DNA of 64,000 nucleotides, from contig JANYAR010000175.1 in NCBI GenBank assembly GCA_025361185.1, positions 30,502 through 94,501 on the forward strand, given 5' to 3'. The stretch comes from Alphaproteobacteria bacterium. Its GTDB lineage: Bacteria > Pseudomonadota > Alphaproteobacteria > Micropepsales > Micropepsaceae. The notes under the pieces were generated by a model. That model worked only from the letters and a program-made list of their open reading frames with translations, had not been told where the DNA came from and ran no database searches. How positions within the stretch are numbered: position 1 is the first letter of the stretch; the number at the start of each line of letters is the position of its first letter. The translations under genes and the position numbers were made by a program. Below are positions 39,649 to 49,497 of this stretch, in pieces.

Positions 39649-40962
39649 ATGGTCCAAAAGCCTTCGCCGCTTGCGCGCCTGATCGGCCTTACCGTCGCCG
39701 TCGAACCGCAGGAAGTCAAAGCGGTCGCCCTGGCCTTTCTCTTCAATTTCGTGCTGCTGGGCAGCTATTACATCCTGCGGCCGGTGCGCGACACCATGGC
39801 CACCGTGTTCGGCGTCCAAGCTTTGCAGTCCCTGTTCACCGGCACCTTCGTCATCACCCTGGTTTGTGCGCCGGTCTTTGCCTGGTGCGCTTCCAAAATG
39901 AAGCTGGCGCGGCTGCTGCCTGGCGTCTTCTGGTTCCTGCTGATCAATCTGCTGGTCTTTTATGCGCTGTTCCGTCTGGCGCCCCAGAACCGCTGGCTGG
40001 CGGCCGCATTTTTCTGGTGGTTCAGCGTCATCAACCTGTTTCTCATCTCGATCTTCTGGACCTTCATGGCGGATGTGTTTTCGTCCGCCCAGGCAACGCG
40101 GCTGTTTGCCTTCATCGCCGCCGGCGGCAGCACGGGCGCCATCGCCGGTCCGCTCATCACCCGCGCGCTGGCCGGCAGCATCGGAGTGAGCGGCTTGCTG
40201 CTGGTGGCGGGCGCGGGTTTTCTCTGCGTTATTCTTCTGATCCATGCCCTGATGCGGGAAAAGGAAAAGCTGCGGGCGCTGGACAAAGAAGCCCAACAGA
40301 CCACCCTGGATCACAACCTGCCGGGAAATCCCCTGCGCGGCTTTGCGTTACTGCTGAAATCCTCTTTTCTGCTGAACCAGGCCGCGTTCATGCTGTTGAT
40401 GACCTGGATCGCCACAATATTCTATTTCCTGCAGACCGACCTGATCGCCAAGACCTTTCCCGGCATGGAAAGCCGCGCCATCGCCTTTGCGGACGTGGAT
40501 CTGTTCGTCAATATCTGCTCCGCGGTCATTCTGATCTTCGGCCTTGGCCGGGTGTTGCAGCGGTTTGGGGTGACGGCGAGCCTGCTGCTGACCCCGCTGT
40601 TGATGGCGGGCGCCTGTCTGGCGATCGCCCTTGCGCCCAGTTTTTTCCTGATCCAGGCGGCGCGGGCGACGCAGCGCATTTCGCAATATGCCGTCGCCAG
40701 GCCCAGCCGCGAAATCCTGTTCACGGTGGTGGATCAGCAGAGCAAGTATAAAGCCAAGAACGTCATCGACACGGCGGTGTACCGGTTCGGCGATCTGTCC
40801 TCTGCCTGGATACTGGCAGGGATGCGCGCCGCCGGCTTCGGCCTTTTGGGCGCGATGGGTTTCGGAATAGCCGTATCCGCAATGTGGGGCGCCGTCGCCG
40901 TGGCGCTGGGGCGGCGCTACCAGACCCTGGGCGGCAAGCCCGCCTCTGCCGCGGCTGGGTGA
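39649..40962 (+). CDS. NTT-like (ATP/ADP translocase-related) MFS transporter, copy 1
   Basis: About 12 TM; YYILRPVRDTMATVFGVQALQSLFTGTF, FTVVDQQSKYKAKNVIDTAVYRFGDLSSAW. ORF-track start is 39634; MVQKPSPLARL at 39649 is an alternative ATG. Confidence 0.75.
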   Translation: MVQKPSPLARLIGLTVAVEPQEVKAVALAFLFNFVLLGSYYILRPVRDTMATVFGVQALQSLFTGTFVITLVCAPVFAWCASKMKLARLLPGVFWFLLINLLVFYALFRLAPQNRWLAAAFFWWFSVINLFLISIFWTFMADVFSSAQATRLFAFIAAGGSTGAIAGPLITRALAGSIGVSGLLLVAGAGFLCVILLIHALMREKEKLRALDKEAQQTTLDHNLPGNPLRGFALLLKSSFLLNQAAFMLLMTWIATIFYFLQTDLIAKTFPGMESRAIAFADVDLFVNICSAVILIFGLGRVLQRFGVTASLLLTPLLMAGACLAIALAPSFFLIQAARATQRISQYAVARPSREILFTVVDQQSKYKAKNVIDTAVYRFGDLSSAWILAGMRAAGFGLLGAMGFGIAVSAMWGAVAVALGRRYQTLGGKPASAAAG

Positions 40963-41046
40963 CGCCCAGGCGCTGTCCCAACTTGTTCTTTTGACTATAC
41001 TGGATCAGGGCCGGAGCAAATCCGGAAACCAGGGGAAGGGGCCGTC

Positions 41047-42339
41047 ATGTTTGCGCGCGCGTTGAAGTCCATCGCCGGTATCGAGCCGCACGAGGTCAAG
41101 GCGGTGGTTACCGCCTTTGTCTATTTCTTCTTCCTGATGGCCAGTTATTTCATTCTGCGCCCCCTGCGCGACACAATGGGCACGGTCTATGGCGTCGCCC
41201 ATCTGCAGGAGCTTTTCACCGGCACATTCGTGCTGAGCTTCATCGTGGCGCCGATTTTCGCCGGCCTGGCCTCGCGCATCCGGCTGGCGAGCTTCCTGCC
41301 CTGGGTCTATGGCTTCATCGCCATCACCATGGTGGTGTTCTATTTCCTGTTTCAGAATGTGGCGAATGACCGCTGGGTCGCGGCGGCATTTTATGTCTGG
41401 CTCAGCACCTTCAATCTTCTCACCATTTCGGTGTTCTGGAGCCTGATGGCCGACACGTTCTCCAGTGCCCAGGCCCGGCGCCTGTTCGGCGTCATTGCCG
41501 CTGGCGGCACCGCCGGCACCATCTGCGCGCCGGCCTTTATTGCTCTGTTCGTCAGCAGCGTCGGCACCAACAGCCTGCTGCTGATGTCGGCGGCCGGTTT
41601 TACCGTCACCGCCTTCCTGGTGCGCCTGCTGGAAACGGAAAAGCGCAAGCTCGCCGGCGCGCAGGCTCAGCCGACAACATTGGACCGCAAGCTGGGCGGC
41701 AATCCGTTTGACGGCTTCGCCCTGTTGTTCCGCTCGCGCTATCTTTTGATGATCGCTCTGTTCCTGCTGCTGATGACCTGGATATCCACCGTGATCTATT
41801 TCCAGCTGGGCGATTTGATCAGCAAGGAATTCGCCAGCCGCGCCGCCCGCACCCAGGCCTATGCCACCATCGACCTGGCGACAAATTCCATCGCGGTCCT
41901 GATCCAGCTGTTCGGCACTGGGCGCTTCATCCGGCGCTTCGGTCTCACCACAGGATTGCTGATCAATCCCGTCATCATGGTGCTCGCGTTTGTGGCGGTC
42001 GTTTTCTCGCCGGTGCTGCTGGTGCTGGGCGCGATCCAGGTGACGCGGCGCTTTTCAGAATATGCCATCGCCAAGCCCAGCCGCGACATGCTGTTCACGG
42101 TGGTGGATCAGCAGGCCAAGTACAAAGCCAAGAATGTGATCGAGACGGTGGTCTATCGCTTCGGCGATCTGACCTCGTCCTGGGTCAGCGCCGCGGTGCT
42201 GCCGTTCGGTGTGGCCGGGCTTGCGGTGTTCGGCATCGCGATTGCGGTCGTGTGGTTCCCCGTCGCCTGGCTGCTGGGCCGCCAGTACGAGGCCGTGCGT
42301 GACGGCACCGTCCTGGTTACATCCCCAACTTCTGCTTGA
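41047..42339 (+). CDS. NTT-like (ATP/ADP translocase-related) MFS transporter, copy 2
   Basis: Paralogue of the preceding gene: YFILRPLRDTMGTVYGVAHLQELFTGTF, FTVVDQQAKYKAKNVIETVVYRFGDLTSSW. Confidence 0.77.
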   Translation: MFARALKSIAGIEPHEVKAVVTAFVYFFFLMASYFILRPLRDTMGTVYGVAHLQELFTGTFVLSFIVAPIFAGLASRIRLASFLPWVYGFIAITMVVFYFLFQNVANDRWVAAAFYVWLSTFNLLTISVFWSLMADTFSSAQARRLFGVIAAGGTAGTICAPAFIALFVSSVGTNSLLLMSAAGFTVTAFLVRLLETEKRKLAGAQAQPTTLDRKLGGNPFDGFALLFRSRYLLMIALFLLLMTWISTVIYFQLGDLISKEFASRAARTQAYATIDLATNSIAVLIQLFGTGRFIRRFGLTTGLLINPVIMVLAFVAVVFSPVLLVLGAIQVTRRFSEYAIAKPSRDMLFTVVDQQAKYKAKNVIETVVYRFGDLTSSWVSAAVLPFGVAGLAVFGIAIAVVWFPVAWLLGRQYEAVRDGTVLVTSPTSA

Positions 42340-43033
42340 GCTCGGCGGCGCTTCCCGCCACGCCATAGCCGGGCCCGCCGCGCTGCTGGAATTTCTTGGC
42401 GCTGTCCAGCCCGCCGACCAGCACCGGCTCGAAGCCGGCATCGCGTACTAGGGCCTGGGCGACGCGCACCGCTTCGGCATCGTCACCGGCAATGGGAATC
42501 GCCAATTTTGGATCAGCCCGGTTCGACTGGGTCTTGAAGGTATTCCAGCCCAGGGTGTTGAAGGCGCGCACCAGACGCGTGCCGGCGAGATATTTCTGCG
42601 AGGTGACGCCGGTGCCGTTCTCGTCGGCTTCCTTGGTAATGGCGTCGCCATCGCGGGTAGGAACCGCGTTGCAGGCGTCCAGTATGACCTTGCCCTTCAG
42701 CGCGGCGCGATAGTCAGTTCCGATCTGGGGCAAGGCGGCGTATGGGACGGCAATGAACAGCGCATCGCCAAAGGCGATGGCCTGGGCCACGGTGCCGGCA
42801 TGGGCCAGGGGGCCGAGCTCGGCCACCATATCCTTGAGTTCGTCGGGGTTGCGGGAGGAGAACATCACCGGATGGCCGCTCTTGACCCACAGGGCGCCGA
42901 CCGCACCGCCGATATTGCCGGCCCCGATCACGCCGATGGACCGCTTGACCTGCGCCAAGGCCCGTGGCGCGGCGGCAACCGCCATTGCGCTGCTGGCGGC
43001 AAGCAGGGTGCGGCGGGTGAAGAGCTGGTGCAT
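42317..43033 (-). CDS. NADPH-dependent F420 reductase-like / NAD(P)-binding protein with signal sequence
   Basis: RRTLLAASSAMAVAAAPRALAQ signal; IGVIGAGNIGGAVGALWVKSGHPVMFSSRNPDELK Rossmann motif. Confidence 0.8.
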   Translation of the reverse strand: MHQLFTRRTLLAASSAMAVAAAPRALAQVKRSIGVIGAGNIGGAVGALWVKSGHPVMFSSRNPDELKDMVAELGPLAHAGTVAQAIAFGDALFIAVPYAALPQIGTDYRAALKGKVILDACNAVPTRDGDAITKEADENGTGVTSQKYLAGTRLVRAFNTLGWNTFKTQSNRADPKLAIPIAGDDAEAVRVAQALVRDAGFEPVLVGGLDSAKKFQQRGGPGYGVAGSAAELKQKLGM

Positions 43034-43209
43034 CGGAACCTCCCATTTTTGCCGCAAGGTTACGCCAAGCGCGCGGTTTCGCAACCGGCTTGCCTCAAAT
43101 CCGGCCGGACAGGAGAATTCATAACGAAATCAGCGGCAGCCTATATTGGTGCCTGATCTGCTTTGCGGTAATTTGCCGCCTAAGGGAAACAAATAAGGGG
43201 AGAAACGCC

Positions 43210-43986
43210 GTGAAGCATCAATGGATTGTGGCAGGCGTCTTAGCCGCGCTTGCTTTGTCGTTTCCGGCCAGCGCCCAGATCGCGGGGTCCGACCATTTCG
43301 CGACCTCGGGCGGTGCGGTGGACATCGTCCCCATCCATCATGCCAGCTTGATGCTCGCCTATAAGGGTACGCATATCCTGATCGACCCGGCGCCGCTGGA
43401 CGGCGCACAGGGTGACGCGGTCACGGCGCCCTACAAGGCGATGCCGCGGCCCGACCTGATCCTGATCACCCATATTCATGGCGATCATTTCAATGCGCCG
43501 ATCCTGCAGGCGGTCGCCGGGCCGAACACCGTGATCCTGGCGCCGCAGAATGTGCGCGACGCCATGCCCGCCGATCTTCAGGCCAAAGTGAAGGTGATGA
43601 AAAATGGCGACCATGATGTGTTCGCCGCCATCCCGGTCGATGCGGTGGCGATGTACAACACCACACCGGCAAAAATGAATTTCCACCCCAAGGGTCTTGG
43701 CAATGGCTATGTCCTCGGCTTTGCCGACAAACGTGTCTATGTCGCCGGCGACACCGAAGAGACGCCGGAGCTGGCCCATCTCGCCAATATCGATCTGGCG
43801 TTCATTCCGGCCAACCTGCCCTACACCCAGACGGTGGAGGCGGCGGCCAAATGGGTGACGGATTTCCGCCCCAAGATGGTCTTCCCCTATCACTATCGCA
43901 ACCAGGACGGCACCACGAGCGATATGGCCGCCTTCTCCACCCTGGTCGGCAAGGCCAGTCTGGTGCGTTTGCGCAAATGGTATTGA
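43210..43986 (+). CDS. Secreted MBL-fold (UlaG-like) metal-dependent hydrolase
   Basis: PIHHASLMLAYKGTHILIDPAP...LILITHIHGDHFNAPIL; GTG start. Confidence 0.85.
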   Translation: MKHQWIVAGVLAALALSFPASAQIAGSDHFATSGGAVDIVPIHHASLMLAYKGTHILIDPAPLDGAQGDAVTAPYKAMPRPDLILITHIHGDHFNAPILQAVAGPNTVILAPQNVRDAMPADLQAKVKVMKNGDHDVFAAIPVDAVAMYNTTPAKMNFHPKGLGNGYVLGFADKRVYVAGDTEETPELAHLANIDLAFIPANLPYTQTVEAAAKWVTDFRPKMVFPYHYRNQDGTTSDMAAFSTLVGKASLVRLRKWY

Positions 43987-45209
43987 AAAAACCGCTCATC
44001 GTTTTTGCCGCCCTGCTGTTCGCCATCACTCCGGCCTATGCGCAGATTGCCGGCACCGCCAATCTCGACGGCCCGCAGCCGATGGTGAACACTCCGATCC
44101 CCGACGGCGATTTCGCCGCCGTGGCAAAGAAGCTGGGGCTGGTGGAAAGCGCCAAGCCCGCGCGCGAGTTGATCAAGGGCTGGCAGACGCCGCGCAAGAT
44201 CCTGGTGGGTGTGGACAACAACACCAACCGCCTGGCCTGGCTGCAGGCGGCGGCGCCCGGCGTCAAGCTGGTGGCGGTGCGCACACCGGAAGAAAAAAAG
44301 CGGGAGATCGCCGACGCCGATGCCTTGTTGCGCATGCCCTGCACCCGCGAAGACATCGCCGCGGGCAAGAAGCTGCATTGGATTCAGCAGGGCAGCGTCA
44401 CCGTCGCCGGCTGTTTCGCGGCCGCCGAACATACCAGCGTCCGCCAGGAGGTGCCGCAGCAGCTGATGGACGGCACCGTGGTCATCACCAATCTACAGGG
44501 TGTTCTCACCCGCCCGCTGGCCGAACATGCCATCGCCATGATGATGACATTGGGCCGCGCCCTCGACATCAATGTGCTGCAGCAAGCCAAGGGACATTTC
44601 GACCGCGCCGCGATCCCGCCGGGGCGGCTTTGGGTGTTTGAAGGACGCACCTTGCTGGTGGTCGGGTTGGGCGGCATCGGCACCCAGGTGGCGCAGATCG
44701 CCCATGGATTGGGCATGACTGTGATCGCCACCCGCAATTCCGGCCATCAGGGACCGGACACTGTCAGTTATGTGGGACTGTCCAGCGAGTTGCCGGAAAT
44801 GGTCGGCAAGGCCGATGTCGTAGTGTTGGCGGCGCCGCTGACACCGGACACCCAGCATCTGTTCAATGCCGCGATGTTCGCGCGCATGAAAAAGGGCGCG
44901 CTGCTGATCAATATCGCCAGCGGCGGGGAAGTGGTGAGCAACGATCTGGTCGCAGCCCTGAAATCCGGCCAGCTCGGCGGCGCCGGACTGGATCTGGCCG
45001 ATCCGGAAAATCCGTCCAGGCTGGCGCCCGGCGATCCGCTGTTCAGCGCGCCGAACCTGATCATGTCGCCCGAGACAGCCTCCCATGCGGTCGATACCGA
45101 GGCGGCGTCCGGCGGCGAAGACATGTGGATCATCGCGCGTGAAAATCTCAAGCGCTATATCGCCGGCGACAAGCTTTATTCCGTGGTGGACGCCAAGCGC
45201 GGCTATTAG
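43977..45209 (+). CDS. D-2-hydroxyacid dehydrogenase family protein with signal sequence
   Basis: TLLVVGLGGIGTQVAQIAHGLGMTVIATR; KADVVVLAAPLTPDTQHLFNAAMFARMKKGALLINIASGGEVV; start overlaps the upstream stop. Confidence 0.87.
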   Translation: MVLKKPLIVFAALLFAITPAYAQIAGTANLDGPQPMVNTPIPDGDFAAVAKKLGLVESAKPARELIKGWQTPRKILVGVDNNTNRLAWLQAAAPGVKLVAVRTPEEKKREIADADALLRMPCTREDIAAGKKLHWIQQGSVTVAGCFAAAEHTSVRQEVPQQLMDGTVVITNLQGVLTRPLAEHAIAMMMTLGRALDINVLQQAKGHFDRAAIPPGRLWVFEGRTLLVVGLGGIGTQVAQIAHGLGMTVIATRNSGHQGPDTVSYVGLSSELPEMVGKADVVVLAAPLTPDTQHLFNAAMFARMKKGALLINIASGGEVVSNDLVAALKSGQLGGAGLDLADPENPSRLAPGDPLFSAPNLIMSPETASHAVDTEAASGGEDMWIIARENLKRYIAGDKLYSVVDAKRGY

Positions 45210-45286
45210 AGTTTTGCCGACCGCCGCCGGATGCGGGAACGCGATAAGTTACATAAGCAACCAATTCGAGTGAGTCATATTCAAGC

Positions 45287-46069
45287 ATGAAAATCGCCAC
45301 CTGGAATGTGAACTCCATCAAAGCCCGGCTGGAACCGGCGCTGGCCTGGCTGAAGGCGGCCGATCCCGATGTCGTGGCCTTGCAGGAAATCAAGACGGTG
45401 GACGAAGGTTTTCCGCGCGAGGCCTTCGAAAGCCTGGGCTATAATTGCACCGTACACGGACAAAAAAGCTATAACGGCGTCGCCATTTTGTCCAAGCGGC
45501 CGGTGGAGGATGTCACGCCGCGCCTGCATGGCGACGATGCCGACGACCATGCCCGCTATCTGGAAGCGGTGATCACCGGCGATCACGGCACTGTGCGGGT
45601 GGCATCCATTTATGCCCCCAACGGCAATCCCTTTCCCGGTCCGAAATTCGACTACAAGCTGGCCTGGCTGGAGCGGCTGCGCCGGCATGCCCAGAAACTG
45701 CTGGCCGATGAAGAGCCAGTCGTGCTGATGGGCGACTACAATATCATTCCCGAAGACAAGGACGCGGACAGGCCGAAAGCCTGGCTGAAGGATGCCCTGT
45801 TCCAGCCCCAGTCCAAGGCGGCGCTGCGGCGGATCGAAAATCTGGGCTACACCGACGCCTATCGCGCCCTGCATCCGGAAGGCGGGCACTACACCTTCTG
45901 GGATTATTTCGGATCCTGGGAGCGCAACAACGGCATCCGCATCGATCATCTCCTGCTGTCGCCGCAGGCCCTGGACCGGCTGACCAAGGCCGGTATCGAC
46001 AAGGAGGTGCGGGGCGCCAGCGAGAAACCATCCGACCATGTTCCGGTGTGGGTGGAACTATCGATCTAG
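45287..46069 (+). CDS. xth: Exodeoxyribonuclease III
   Basis: MKIATWNVNSIKARLEPALAWLKAADPDVVALQEIKT...VLMGDYNIIPEDKD...RIDHLLLS...SDHVPVWVEL. Confidence 0.96.
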   Translation: MKIATWNVNSIKARLEPALAWLKAADPDVVALQEIKTVDEGFPREAFESLGYNCTVHGQKSYNGVAILSKRPVEDVTPRLHGDDADDHARYLEAVITGDHGTVRVASIYAPNGNPFPGPKFDYKLAWLERLRRHAQKLLADEEPVVLMGDYNIIPEDKDADRPKAWLKDALFQPQSKAALRRIENLGYTDAYRALHPEGGHYTFWDYFGSWERNNGIRIDHLLLSPQALDRLTKAGIDKEVRGASEKPSDHVPVWVELSI

Positions 46070-46094
46070 TTTTTGATGGTCGCTACGAACGGGG

Positions 46095-46196
46095 CCCTCC
46101 GCTATGCTCCGGGTCCGCCGCTGCCTTGTTATGGTCGCACGGGTCGCACTACGCTGCCGCTAGCGACCCTGCGCTACACTCCGGGTCCGCCGATGC
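46095..46196. repeat. Imperfect direct repeat, two 30-bp units 72 bp apart
   Basis: ccctccgctatgctccgggtccgccgctgc (46095) vs ccctgcgctacactccgggtccgccgatgc (46167), 4 mismatches in 30. Confidence 0.55.
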
Positions 46197-46230
46197 TCCT
46201 GTCTTCTTGCCGCCCCATTCTTCGCTATAG

Positions 46231-46599
46231 TTGCGTGTCATGAAATCACTTCTGCTCCTTGCCGCGACCTGCGCCCTGTTCTGCGCGCACCCGGCCTTTG
46301 CGTCCGAAAAGCGCGTGCTGCGCATCGACAGTCTGTTGGCCTCCCAGAAGGGCGGCGTCATCACGCTGCAGGCCAAGGGTGCGGTACAATCGGGCGGCTG
46401 GACCCGGCCGCGCCTGCATGTGATGCATGGCGATGGCCGCACCATAACGGTGGAGTTTCTGGCAACCGCCCCCCCGCCGGGCATGACCGTGATCGATGCC
46501 GTGGTGCCGGTGACCGCTTCGGTCGCGGTCAAGGGCCGCGCCGCTTCGGTGCATGTGCTGGCGGAGGAAAACGAAGTCACCAGCCAGGTCCTGCATTGA
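46231..46599 (+). CDS. Hypothetical secreted protein
   Basis: MKSLLLLAATCALFCAHPAFASEK signal peptide, 122 aa. Confidence 0.6.
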   Translation: MRVMKSLLLLAATCALFCAHPAFASEKRVLRIDSLLASQKGGVITLQAKGAVQSGGWTRPRLHVMHGDGRTITVEFLATAPPPGMTVIDAVVPVTASVAVKGRAASVHVLAEENEVTSQVLH

Positions 46600-46630
46600 T
46601 TTGGCCTATCACTTCGCACCATGAGGCCGT

Positions 46631-47314
46631 ATGCAAATAGACGTGATTTCCGACACGGTTTGCCCCTGGTGCTTCATCGGCAAGCGGCGGCTGATGCGCG
46701 CCATGGCGCTTCGCCCCCATATCGCCTTTGACGTGAAATGGCGCCCCTATCGCCTGGACCCGGCGGTGCCCAAAGGCGGCATGGACCGCCAGGCCTATAT
46801 GCGCGCCAAGTTCGGCGACGATCCGATGAAGATCGTGGAGATGCACAAGCTGATCGCGCAGGACGGTGAGAAAGAAGGCATCGCGTTCGACTTTGCCGCC
46901 ATCGCCCGGCGGCCCGACTCGCTGGACTCCCACCGCCTGATCCGCTGGGCGGAAACCGCCGGTGTGCAGGACGAAGTGGTGGAGCGGCTGTTTATCGCCT
47001 ATTTCGAGAATGGCGAGGATATCGGCAACATCCGCGTGCTGGCCGATATCGCCGATTTGTGCGGCATGGACGGGATAGACGTGGCGCAGATGCTGGAGAG
47101 CGATGCCGACGCCACCCTGGTCGAGCGCGAAGACCAGATCGCGCATGAAATGGGCGTGACCGGCGTACCGGCGATGATCTTCGGCGGCAAGCTGGCGGTG
47201 TCGGGCGCGCGCGAGCCGGAGATGCTGGCGGTGGTAATCGACCGGGTGGCGGAGATGGCGGCCGGCGCGCCCGCCGAGGTGTCCGAAGACGAAGAAGAAT
47301 CCCAGGAAGATTAG
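46631..47314 (+). CDS. DsbA-family oxidoreductase (FrnE-like)
   Basis: MQIDVISDTVCPWCFIGKRRL...GVTGVPAMIFGGKLAVSGA. Confidence 0.93.
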   Translation: MQIDVISDTVCPWCFIGKRRLMRAMALRPHIAFDVKWRPYRLDPAVPKGGMDRQAYMRAKFGDDPMKIVEMHKLIAQDGEKEGIAFDFAAIARRPDSLDSHRLIRWAETAGVQDEVVERLFIAYFENGEDIGNIRVLADIADLCGMDGIDVAQMLESDADATLVEREDQIAHEMGVTGVPAMIFGGKLAVSGAREPEMLAVVIDRVAEMAAGAPAEVSEDEEESQED

Positions 47315-47329
47315 TCGGTGTCGAAGCCG

Positions 47330-48700
47330 TCAGGCCGCGTCGGCGACGACTTTGTTGCGGCCACTGCGTTTGGCCCTGTAAAGCGCCTGATCGGCGCGAT
47401 GGAGCAACTGCTCGGCGGTATCGTCCTTGCCTTCCGCTGTGGCGATGCCGATGGAAATGGTGATATTCAGCTTGCCGGGCGCGCGGCTGATATCGATCGG
47501 CGTGGTTTCGATCGATTGGCGCAGGCGTTCGGCGATATTGTAGGCAAAGGACATGTCGGTGTCCGGCATCACGACCACGAATTCCTCACCGCCGTAACGG
47601 CAGGCCAGGTCGATACCGCGCACATTGGCGCTGATGCGGGAGGCGAATTCTTTCAGTACCTCGTCGCCGATGTCATGGCCATGGGTGTCGTTGACGTGCT
47701 TGAAGAAATCGATATCCATGATCACGAAGGTCAGCGGACGGGCATTTTTCTTGGCATTGGCCAGCAGAGTATCCAGGTGCCGGCTCATATAGCGGCGATT
47801 GTGCAGACCGGTGAGCTGGTCGGTGATCGCCATTTCCAGGCTGAGCTGAACATTGTGACGCAAGCGGTCGGCATAGCGCTTTTTGCGCAGCTGGGTACGG
47901 ACGCGGGCCACCAGCTCATTCTTGTCCACCGGACGGGTGAGATAATCGTTGACGCCCATTTCCAATGCCTGGGCCAGCTTGCGGCGGTCGCCATCCGAAA
48001 CCACCACCAGGATCGGCACATGACGGCCTTCCGGCAGGGAACGCAGCTGCGAGCACAGGCGCAAGCCGTCGAAGCTGCGCATGCCCAGCGACACCACGAT
48101 CAGGTCGAAATCCCCGCCCTTCACACGCACCAGCGCTTCCTCGAAGGTGTCGGCGGATGAAACATTGTGGGCCGGCGTCAGTGCGCTGGAGAACCAGGCC
48201 ACCGATTCGGCTCTGTCCTCGATGACCAGGATGCGGCCGGATTGGCCATTCTCGGTCAGGGTCTCGGCCGGATCGACCAGACCCATGCCCTGACCGGTCG
48301 ATTCGCGCATCCGAAGTTCGTCGGTCATCATCTTCAGGCGCACCAGTGAGCGCACCCGCGCGAACAAGGCGGCGTCATCCACCGGCTTGGTGAGAAAATC
48401 GTCGGCGCCTGCCTGCAGACCGGCGACGCGATCGCTGGGTTGATCCAGCGCCGTCACCATCACCACGGGGACATGCGCGGTCTTGGGATTGGACTTGATG
48501 CGGCGGCAGACTTCAAAACCGTCCATGTCTGGCATCATCACATCCAGAAGCACGATATCGGGAACGGCCTCTTCCATCCGGGCAAGACATTCCAGACCGT
48601 TTAAGGCGGTGATGACCTCGAAATATTCCGCCGACAGCTTGGCTTCAAGCAGCTTGACGTTGGACAGTATGTCGTCAACAACCAGAACACGGGCCGTCAT
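47330..48700 (-). CDS. pleD: PleD-type diguanylate cyclase response regulator (REC-REC-GGDEF)
   Basis: Two receiver domains; NVRGIDLACRYGGEEFVVVMPD (GGEEF plus RxxD I-site); downstream of divK. Confidence 0.95.
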   Translation of the reverse strand: MTARVLVVDDILSNVKLLEAKLSAEYFEVITALNGLECLARMEEAVPDIVLLDVMMPDMDGFEVCRRIKSNPKTAHVPVVMVTALDQPSDRVAGLQAGADDFLTKPVDDAALFARVRSLVRLKMMTDELRMRESTGQGMGLVDPAETLTENGQSGRILVIEDRAESVAWFSSALTPAHNVSSADTFEEALVRVKGGDFDLIVVSLGMRSFDGLRLCSQLRSLPEGRHVPILVVVSDGDRRKLAQALEMGVNDYLTRPVDKNELVARVRTQLRKKRYADRLRHNVQLSLEMAITDQLTGLHNRRYMSRHLDTLLANAKKNARPLTFVIMDIDFFKHVNDTHGHDIGDEVLKEFASRISANVRGIDLACRYGGEEFVVVMPDTDMSFAYNIAERLRQSIETTPIDISRAPGKLNITISIGIATAEGKDDTAEQLLHRADQALYRAKRSGRNKVVADAA

Positions 48701-48706
48701 GGCGTG

Positions 48707-49081
48707 TTACCCGACGAAGCGGCGCACGGTATCCAGAAAGCTGGTCACCGAGATGGGCTTGGAAATGTAAGCCTCGCATCCGCCCTGGCGGATGACGTCC
48801 TCGTCGCCCTTCATGGCGAAGGCGGTGACTGCGACGACGGGTATGTCTTTGAGGTCTTCATCTTCCTTGAGCCACTTGGTGACTTCCAGGCCGCTGACTT
48901 CCGGCAACTGGATGTCCATCAAGATCAGATCGGGATGGTGCTCGCGGGCGATGTCCAGCGCTTCCATGCCGTCCTTGGTCTGCAGGATCTTGTAGCCGTG
49001 GGCGTCAAGCAGGTCGTGGAAGAGCTTCATATTGAGCTCATTGTCCTCCACGATCAGGACCGTTTTGGCTTTTGCGTCCAT
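48707..49081 (-). CDS. divK: Single-domain response regulator DivK
   Basis: [69 protein letters not shown]. Confidence 0.95.
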   Translation of the reverse strand: MDAKAKTVLIVEDNELNMKLFHDLLDAHGYKILQTKDGMEALDIAREHHPDLILMDIQLPEVSGLEVTKWLKEDEDLKDIPVVAVTAFAMKGDEDVIRQGGCEAYISKPISVTSFLDTVRRFVG

Positions 49082-49165
49082 GACTCAGGTCTCCGGCGCT
49101 GTCTGCACCAAGCCCAGGGCCCGGAAGGGGCTCTGGCTGTTTTCAGCAGTATTAGGGATTATCTC

Positions 49166-49180
49166 TTAACGCTCCCTTGA
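49166..49180. promoter_or_regulatory. Candidate CtrA site upstream of divK
   Basis: TTAA-N7-TTGA, one mismatch to TTAA-N7-TTAA, about 85 bp upstream of the divK start. Confidence 0.25.
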
Positions 49181-49497
49181 CGATGGCCGCCCTCTTTGGG
49201 GCCTCTGGCGCCGCTTTTTCCCGCCGTTCCCCGTCCGCCGGACCTTGTCTTGGGCTGGAGCGCCAAAAACCTTGGAAATATATTGTTAAAGAATGTCCCT
49301 GAATCGGGGGCGCGGACGAATTTGGCTCTGGGGTTTGGGTTTTAGAAGCAACCGTTCAGCCTTTGGAAAGGCATCCACCATCAACCGGAAGGCCCATCCT
49401 GCCCGTTTGCCGTCTTGGATACGACGCCGCGCAGCCGCTTGCGCGCCAGACCGGGTTGAGGAACAGTCCGGGCAAAACAGGGAATCCGGGGGAAGCC

